The position numbers and the translations under genes were made by a program. This document shows, piece after piece, positions 41,518 through 45,719 of a DNA stretch of 45,719 nt (positions are counted from its first letter, which is position 1; each line of letters begins with the position of its first letter). The stretch comes from Fervidobacterium gondwanense DSM 13020 (GTDB taxonomy: Bacteria > Thermotogota > Thermotogae > Thermotogales > Fervidobacteriaceae): assembly GCF_900143265.1 (NCBI RefSeq), contig NZ_FRDJ01000012.1, positions 1-45,719 of the forward strand. Reading direction: 5' to 3'. The notes beneath the pieces were generated by a model. It was given only the letters and a program-made list of their open reading frames with translations, was not told the DNA's origin and searched no databases.

Positions 41518-41990
41518 CAAACACATATCTTGCGTCTCAAATTAGCCATTTCAAGAGCTGCCATCGCAGCTTCAAACCCTTTATTGCCACTTTTTATACC
41601 AGCTCTATTAAGTGCTTGCTCAACAGTTTCTGTTGTGATGACTCCAAAGGTTATGGGCATGTTAGAATTCATATTGAACTGAGCTACTGCTTTTCCTATT
41701 TCGTTTGCAACGATATTGAAGTGATATGTGTCGCCCTGAATAACAGCCGCAAGAACAATGATTGCATCATATTTATCACTCTTTGTAAGCAAGTTTAGAG
41801 TGTATATAACTTCCAGACTTCCAGGAACTCTTACCACTTCAATGTCGTTCTCGTCTACACCGTGACGCAAAAGGCAGTCAAGTGCACCTTCCAATAATCT
41901 TTCTGTTACCGTCGAATTGAATCTCGAAACCACTATTCCAAATTTGAGACCTTTACCATCGTAGTGACCTTCAAATGTTTTTAGTGTCAT
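41517..41990 (-). CDS. ribH: 6,7-dimethyl-8-ribityllumazine synthase
   Basis: 157 residues. KFGIVVSRFNSTVTERLLEGA near 16, VRVPGSLEVIYTL near 54, LAAVIQGDTYHFNIVANEIG near 80 (His for catalysis) and GVITTETVEQALNRAG near 115 are the lumazine synthase signature. It condenses the pyrimidine with dihydroxybutanone phosphate. AGGGGTG precedes ATG. It is the last gene of the FMN-controlled operon, 24 nt after ribBA. Confidence 0.95.
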   Translation of the reverse strand: MTLKTFEGHYDGKGLKFGIVVSRFNSTVTERLLEGALDCLLRHGVDENDIEVVRVPGSLEVIYTLNLLTKSDKYDAIIVLAAVIQGDTYHFNIVANEIGKAVAQFNMNSNMPITFGVITTETVEQALNRAGIKSGNKGFEAAMAALEMANLRRKICV

Positions 41991-42014
41991 AGTAACACCC
42001 CTTTCGAATGAATA

Positions 42015-43226
42015 TCACAGTTTTATATCGTGCTTAAATCTAACTTTCTTAGTTAAGAGATATTTGATATTGAACTCGTTTACCTCTCCATATAGATTGA
42101 TCACATCTTCGACAATAATTCCATATCTTTCTAATTCTTGCTTCTTACGAGGATTGTTGGTCAGAAGCTTTAATCTATCGATATGGAGACTCTTTAATAT
42201 CTGATACGCTGCGCTGTATTCACGTTCATCTGGTTTCCTACCGATTTCAACATTCGCATCGTATGTATCAAGTCCGGTATCTTGAAGTCGGTAAGCTTCT
42301 ATCTTTCTCGAAATGCCAATTCCTCGTCCTTCTTGGCGTAAGTATATTAGTACTCCGCCATTATCAGCAATAGCTTTTAAAGCCTTTTCCAATTGCGAAC
42401 CGCAGTCACATCTTAAAGAGCTTAAACAATCACCTGTTACACACTCTGAATGGATTCTGACAAGCGGGGTTCTATCACGCCAGTCTTTGATAATAGCAAA
42501 GTGTTCTTTGTGATCAAGTGTGTTGTTGAAAGAAATAATTTCGAAGATTCCATATTTTGTAGGTAGCTTTGCTCGTGCAAGTGGATTAATTAACTGCGTA
42601 TTTTTCACATACATTTCCCATACATCCTGGATATCTAGCACGAGCAACCCGTATTTTTCGGATAGTGTATACAGATAATCTATATTATGTGATTCACCGT
42701 CTAAGTCTAAAATCTCGATTATGACTGAATATGGCTTAAACCCTGAAAGTCTCACAAGCTCTACAGATGCTTCACTATGTCCTTTTCTAATCGGAAACTC
42801 CTTTGCTCCTATAACCGTCACATGACCTGGATACTTGAATTCTGAAAGATCTAATTTTTCATCTGAGAACATTCTACAACTTAGAGCTCTTTCACAAGCT
42901 GGAATACCAGTTTTATACCTACTTGATGAATCAATATAATCGATAGGTATGAAGTAATTACCACCGAAATTCGACGGTAATCTAAAGAATCCTCTCTTGA
43001 GTAATGCTTCTTCTGGTCCAACGACACAAAGCAATCCTTTACCGACGGTAGTTATGAAATTCATAACTTCAGTGGTGCATATCTCAGCAGGAAAGATAAA
43101 ATCTCCTTCGATCTCTCTTTCACTGTCTATCAAAATTACTGGCTTGCCTTGTAAGAATTGGTCCCTAACTTTTGAGAGCAATTCTTCTAAAGTTCTAAAT
43201 TGTCTTTGTAGAGTTCTTTCTTCCAC
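42015..43226 (-). CDS. ribBA: bifunctional DHBP synthase / GTP cyclohydrolase II
   Basis: About 403 residues. The N-terminal RibB half has SEREIEGDFIFPAE near 37 (acidic metal site), GKGLLCVVG near 62 and KGHSEASVELVRLSG near 140; it is somewhat divergent, but the catalytic residues are kept. The RibA half has RIHSECVTGDCLSSLRCDCG near 245 (zinc Cys residues), YLRQEGRGIGISRK and LLTNNPRKK. It supplies both riboflavin precursors. GTG 43226 follows GGAGGTG by 7 nt and lies 40 nt inside ribE; TTG 43241 overlaps the ribosome site. Confidence 0.93.
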   Translation of the reverse strand: MEERTLQRQFRTLEELLSKVRDQFLQGKPVILIDSEREIEGDFIFPAEICTTEVMNFITTVGKGLLCVVGPEEALLKRGFFRLPSNFGGNYFIPIDYIDSSSRYKTGIPACERALSCRMFSDEKLDLSEFKYPGHVTVIGAKEFPIRKGHSEASVELVRLSGFKPYSVIIEILDLDGESHNIDYLYTLSEKYGLLVLDIQDVWEMYVKNTQLINPLARAKLPTKYGIFEIISFNNTLDHKEHFAIIKDWRDRTPLVRIHSECVTGDCLSSLRCDCGSQLEKALKAIADNGGVLIYLRQEGRGIGISRKIEAYRLQDTGLDTYDANVEIGRKPDEREYSAAYQILKSLHIDRLKLLTNNPRKKQELERYGIIVEDVINLYGEVNEFNIKYLLTKKVRFKHDIKL

Positions 43227-43774
43227 TCTAAACACCTCCAAGTGTATTTCGCCAAGATATCGATTTCATAATTGACTTCTTCGCCTGATTTCAGATATTT
43301 GAGATTAGTATTTTCATATGTGTGGGGTATAACTTGGATACTGAACGTGTCAATGGAAACAGATGCAATTGTCAAACTTATCCCGTTCAACGTTATCGCC
43401 CCCTTATTCACAATTCCCCAGTACTCCTTAGGTAAAGAAAAATACATATAAATCGTGTTAGAAACTCTATTCTTTAAGACGAATCTAACCATTCCGTCAA
43501 CGTGCCCAGTTACATAGTGGCCCGACAACCTATCACCGACTCTTATCGCTCTTTCAAGGTTGTAGTATCTTGATTTGCGAAGATTTGTCAATATTTGAGT
43601 TTCTTTTCCAACATCAAAGTATAGATATTGAGAATCTATCTTACTTACTGTCAAGCAAACACCATTTACCGAAATGCTTTCGCCCAAGATAACATCATCC
43701 CAACATTTTCTTAATCTTATAACATCTCCTAAGAATTCTCCCTGCTCAACTCTCTCTACAATTCCAGTGAACAT
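43187..43774 (-). CDS. ribE: riboflavin synthase, alpha subunit type
   Basis: 195 residues in two repeated lumazine-binding barrels. It begins MFTGIVERVEQG; ISVNGVCLTV near 35, GHYVTGHVDG near 85 and ITLNGISLTIASV near 130 are the repeat signatures, and VIPHTYENTNL is the conserved late motif. It dismutates two lumazines into riboflavin and pyrimidine. The tail after ILAKY is extended by ~20 residues that overlap ribBA. The start overlaps the ribD end by 19 nt. Confidence 0.94.
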   Translation of the reverse strand: MFTGIVERVEQGEFLGDVIRLRKCWDDVILGESISVNGVCLTVSKIDSQYLYFDVGKETQILTNLRKSRYYNLERAIRVGDRLSGHYVTGHVDGMVRFVLKNRVSNTIYMYFSLPKEYWGIVNKGAITLNGISLTIASVSIDTFSIQVIPHTYENTNLKYLKSGEEVNYEIDILAKYTWRCLEWKKELYKDNLEL

Positions 43775-44901
43775 CTTTTAATCACCACCATGAACTCTTT
43801 CTTGTCTTGAGAGACATTAAGCTTTGATATTTCAAAATCTTTGAATTGTTTACCTGAATCTTCCAATGAGTTGCTAATACATGAAAATACATATAAACCT
43901 TTCCCAAGTACTTTCAAAGCATAGAAGGCGTATATCTCGTCTGCAAAGTCTAAGAATTGCGAGAAAATCTCTGAGCCTCCTTCAACAAGTAGTGAGTTAA
44001 TCTTAAGATTGTGCAGAGTTTCGAGAACAAATTCGGGTGTGATTTCTTCGGAATGTATAATTTGAAGTTTATCTTCAGATACTTTCAAACAGAATTTGTC
44101 TTTGCTTGATGTAAACAATATTACTTTACCAAAACCATGGTTATCAACTGTTTTGAATATGTTCAGGTCATGAAGATTCTTCAATTTTAAAATCCTACCT
44201 TCACGGTCTAAGACTACCTTTATTGGATTCAGGTATTTTGTATTTCCGGATACTCTTGTGTTTAAGTAAGGATTATCTTTCAAAATAGTATTCGCACCAA
44301 CAAGTATAGCCATGTGTTCATGCCTTAGTTTGTGAACGATATTCTTCATGTTATTCGTGATCCATTTCGAGTTACCTTCCAAGTCTGCTATCTTTCCATC
44401 TAACGTTGCAGCGTACTTAAGTGTTACATATGGTATCTTCTTTGTCACAGATTTAATGAAGAATCTCATGATATCCTTAGCTTCTTCTTCCATGAGTCCA
44501 ATTTGTACATCAATCCCAGCGTTCCTAAGTTTTGTTATACCATCACCACTTACAGGATTAGGATCACGCGTTGCTATTATGACCTTTGAAATACCGGCCT
44601 CGATTATTGCATCGGTACATGGTGGTGTTTTACCATAGTGATCGCACGGCTCCAATGTCACGTACATCGTTGCACCTCGAAGGTCTGCGCCATTGCTCTT
44701 TGCATCCATTATTGCAATTCTTTCTGCGTGGTATTGCCCGTATGCTCTGTGGTATCCTGAACCTATGATTTCGCCACCCTTTACAATCACAGCCCCAACA
44801 GGTGGATTCGGGTTAACATATCCAACACCTTTCCTGGCAAGAGATAAGGCTCTTTTTATGTAATAATAGTCTGCTTTTGTAAATTCACCATACTGTCCCA
44901 A
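43756..44901 (-). CDS. ribD: riboflavin deaminase/reductase
   Basis: About 381 residues. The N-terminal deaminase has YVNPNPPVGAVIVKGG, YHAERIA (zinc His and catalytic Glu) and TLEPCDHYGKTPPC (zinc Cys residues). The C-terminal reductase has YVTLKYAATLDGKIA near 155 and SLLVEGGSEIFSQFL near 305. It carries out two consecutive steps after GTP cyclohydrolase II. TTG 44901 is preferred, 8 nt behind AAGGTGG; GTG 44913/44910 overlap that site. First gene after the FMN riboswitch. Confidence 0.94.
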   Translation of the reverse strand: MGQYGEFTKADYYYIKRALSLARKGVGYVNPNPPVGAVIVKGGEIIGSGYHRAYGQYHAERIAIMDAKSNGADLRGATMYVTLEPCDHYGKTPPCTDAIIEAGISKVIIATRDPNPVSGDGITKLRNAGIDVQIGLMEEEAKDIMRFFIKSVTKKIPYVTLKYAATLDGKIADLEGNSKWITNNMKNIVHKLRHEHMAILVGANTILKDNPYLNTRVSGNTKYLNPIKVVLDREGRILKLKNLHDLNIFKTVDNHGFGKVILFTSSKDKFCLKVSEDKLQIIHSEEITPEFVLETLHNLKINSLLVEGGSEIFSQFLDFADEIYAFYALKVLGKGLYVFSCISNSLEDSGKQFKDFEISKLNVSQDKKEFMVVIKRCSLEL

Positions 44902-44933
44902 CTTGCTCACCACCTTCCGAAGGTTTTAGTAAA

Positions 44934-44963
44934 AAATAAAACCCCGAGATGACTCTCGGGGTT
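44934..44963 (-). terminator. FMN-riboswitch terminator
   Basis: On the minus strand AACCCCGAGA, loop GTCA, TCTCGGGGTT, then TTATTTTTT. Its ascending arm extended as CCCCGAGAGT is exactly complementary to ACTCTCGGGG at the 5' end of the aptamer (45143-45134), so the two structures exclude each other. Confidence 0.88.
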
Positions 44964-45022
44964 ATTTAAATTACGTTCTAATAGGTTAAAGAAACACATA
45001 AGTTTCTTGTGCCTATTAGAGC

Positions 45023-45143
45023 ACTCTCTCCCATCCGGACTTTCACCGTCGGCTCCGGAATTTCACCGGATCAACCTCTTAAAACATTCTAAGAGGCTCG
45101 CGGGCTTTACCGCCGGTCGGGAATTTCACCCTGCCCCGAGAGT
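45023..45143 (-). promoter_or_regulatory. FMN riboswitch (RFN element)
   Basis: Read on the minus strand: GGGGCAGGGTGAAATTCCCG, ACCGGCGGTA, AAGCCCGCGAGC, CCGGTGAAATTCCGG, GCCGACGGTGAAAGTCCGGA and a closing GAGAGAGT. All conserved RFN blocks are present. It binds FMN and should terminate the ribD-ribE-ribBA-ribH transcript when FMN is plentiful. Confidence 0.97.
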
Positions 45144-45169
45144 ACTCTTGATATGTGTATAGTAACTTC

Positions 45170-45198
45170 ATTATACCATAACTTCTTTGCGAGCTCAA
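45170..45198 (-). promoter_or_regulatory. promoter of the rib operon
   Basis: On the minus strand TTGAGC (45198-45193), 17-nt spacer, TATAAT (45175-45170). Start predicted near 45162, about 20 nt before the RFN aptamer. Confidence 0.8.
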
Positions 45199-45241
45199 AA
45201 TTTATTCATTTAGGGAAAATGAAAAATAGAATGTAATATGT

Positions 45242-45404
45242 CTTATCCTTTTGGATAAGTATAATTATGGATACTATTTTAGAATTTCTATTCTTCTTTT
45301 CTTTCCAAATTTAGTTTAATTACAGCATTTGTTGTAGTTAATTATAATGGTAATCAAAATAAGTCCATTATAAACAGAGTGCTTAAACGAGCATTCCTGT
45401 AAGG
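45242..45404 (+). ncRNA. putative IS110 bridge RNA region (left-end leader)
   Basis: Between the rib promoter and the transposase start lie four consecutive hairpins: CTTATCC/GGATAAG (45242-45259), TTAATTACA/TGTAGTTAA with one G-U (45316-45341), TATAATGG/CCATTATA with a 14-nt loop (45343-45372) and GAGTGCT/AGCATTC with one G-U (45377-45396). IS110 elements encode a structured bridge RNA upstream of the recombinase, with internal loops that name target and donor DNA. Position and folding agree; the loops were not matched to a target, and the exact element end was not found. Confidence 0.5.
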
Positions 45405-45425
45405 AAAAATAGATTTTGAAAAAAG

Positions 45426-45481
45426 TATCGCCTCCTGATAATATATAATTACCCCATCACACTAAAATCAGGAGGCGATAC
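45426..45481 (+). promoter_or_regulatory. hairpin sequestering the transposase ribosome-binding site
   Basis: GTATCGCCTCCTGAT pairs perfectly with ATCAGGAGGCGATAC (15 bp) around a ~26-nt loop. The 3' arm contains AGGAGG, the ribosome site of the ATG at 45483. When folded, translation initiation would be blocked, a way to keep transposase low, especially on read-through RNA. A shorter transcript starting inside the loop would escape. Confidence 0.75.
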
Positions 45482-45482
45482 C

Positions 45483-45719
45483 ATGGAACAAAAGTATGTT
45501 AATCCAAAAGTTTCAAGAATTTCTCAAGACACTCTAATTGTCGGTATTGATGTTGCTAAAAGAAATCATTGGGTTAGGATGACTGATTATCGTGGAATTG
45601 ATTTGATTAGCCCTTTCAAGATTAATAATACCATAGATGGTATTAAAATGTTAGAGGAAAAAATAAGAATTATTAAGCAAAAGGAAGGGTTAAACAACGT
45701 AATCTTAGGCATGGAACCA
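45483..45719 (+). CDS. IS110-family transposase, N-terminal part (3' truncated by window edge)
   Basis: 79 codons are visible from ATG 45483. TLIVGIDVAKRNHWVRM near 17 is the start of the RuvC-like DEDD domain, with the first catalytic Asp in GIDVAK, followed by FKINNTIDGIKMLEEKI and the next acidic region (NNVILGMEP) at the edge. The ribosome site AGGAGG is 8 nt upstream and lies in a long hairpin. It is the same orientation as the transposase end at the left edge. Confidence 0.92.
   Translation, partial: MEQKYVNPKVSRISQDTLIVGIDVAKRNHWVRMTDYRGIDLISPFKINNTIDGIKMLEEKIRIIKQKEGLNNVILGMEP

Overview
The window is AT-rich, has tightly packed operons, and looks like a thermophilic member of the Thermotogota, most likely the Fervidobacterium/Thermosipho group. 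This is inferred from gene content (Thi4 with an archaeal-type active site, ThiD-ThiN fusion, NCS2 permease, many overlapping start/stop codons) and not from a marker gene. No rRNA or tRNA gene was recognised. Both edges fall inside IS110-family transposases in the same (+) orientation: the last ~75 codons of one copy at the left edge and the first 79 codons of another at the right edge.

Region 0.5-16.6 kb is mostly ordinary chromosome. It holds a Gate-domain membrane protein, an MBL hydrolase, a diguanylate cyclase on the minus strand, a run of NYN/PIN-like nuclease, Maf, RadC, TPR-like protein and DegT aminotransferase genes, then an NCS2 purine permease, an alpha/beta hydrolase and a PAP2 phosphatase (minus), an S41-like protein, a PAS-PP2C phosphatase, and an arsR / ArsP-type permease / thioredoxin-like operon. 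Region 16.6-22.7 kb is accessory and partly decayed: a frameshifted DUF4236 gene, a DarT-DarG toxin-antitoxin pair, a lipoprotein gene that has lost its start codon right behind darG, an MBL hydrolase, and ~1.6 kb without an intact gene but rich in perfect inverted repeats and a decayed reading frame. Then follow an RsiV-like protein, a phosphoesterase and a PhzF protein.

Region 24.6-45.2 kb is dominated by vitamin metabolism under three riboswitches. A minus-strand operon (DUF71 ATP-pyrophosphatase, a CobQ/CbiP-like protein lacking its glutaminase domain, GH20 hexosaminidase, a two-domain ABC permease, phosphohexomutase) diverges from a cobalamin-riboswitch operon: cobT (frameshifted), cobU, a TIM-barrel protein resembling the cobamide-remodelling enzyme CbiR, cobS, cbiB, cobD and cobA. 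A TPP riboswitch with its own terminator precedes thi4, thiC, a second TIM-barrel protein of the same general fold, and thiD-thiN. Convergent to it, an FMN riboswitch controls ribD-ribE-ribBA-ribH. The B12 genes fit late corrinoid assembly and salvage; no corrin-ring genes are present here. The leader of the right-edge IS110 transposase folds into a run of hairpins and probably encodes the element's bridge RNA.
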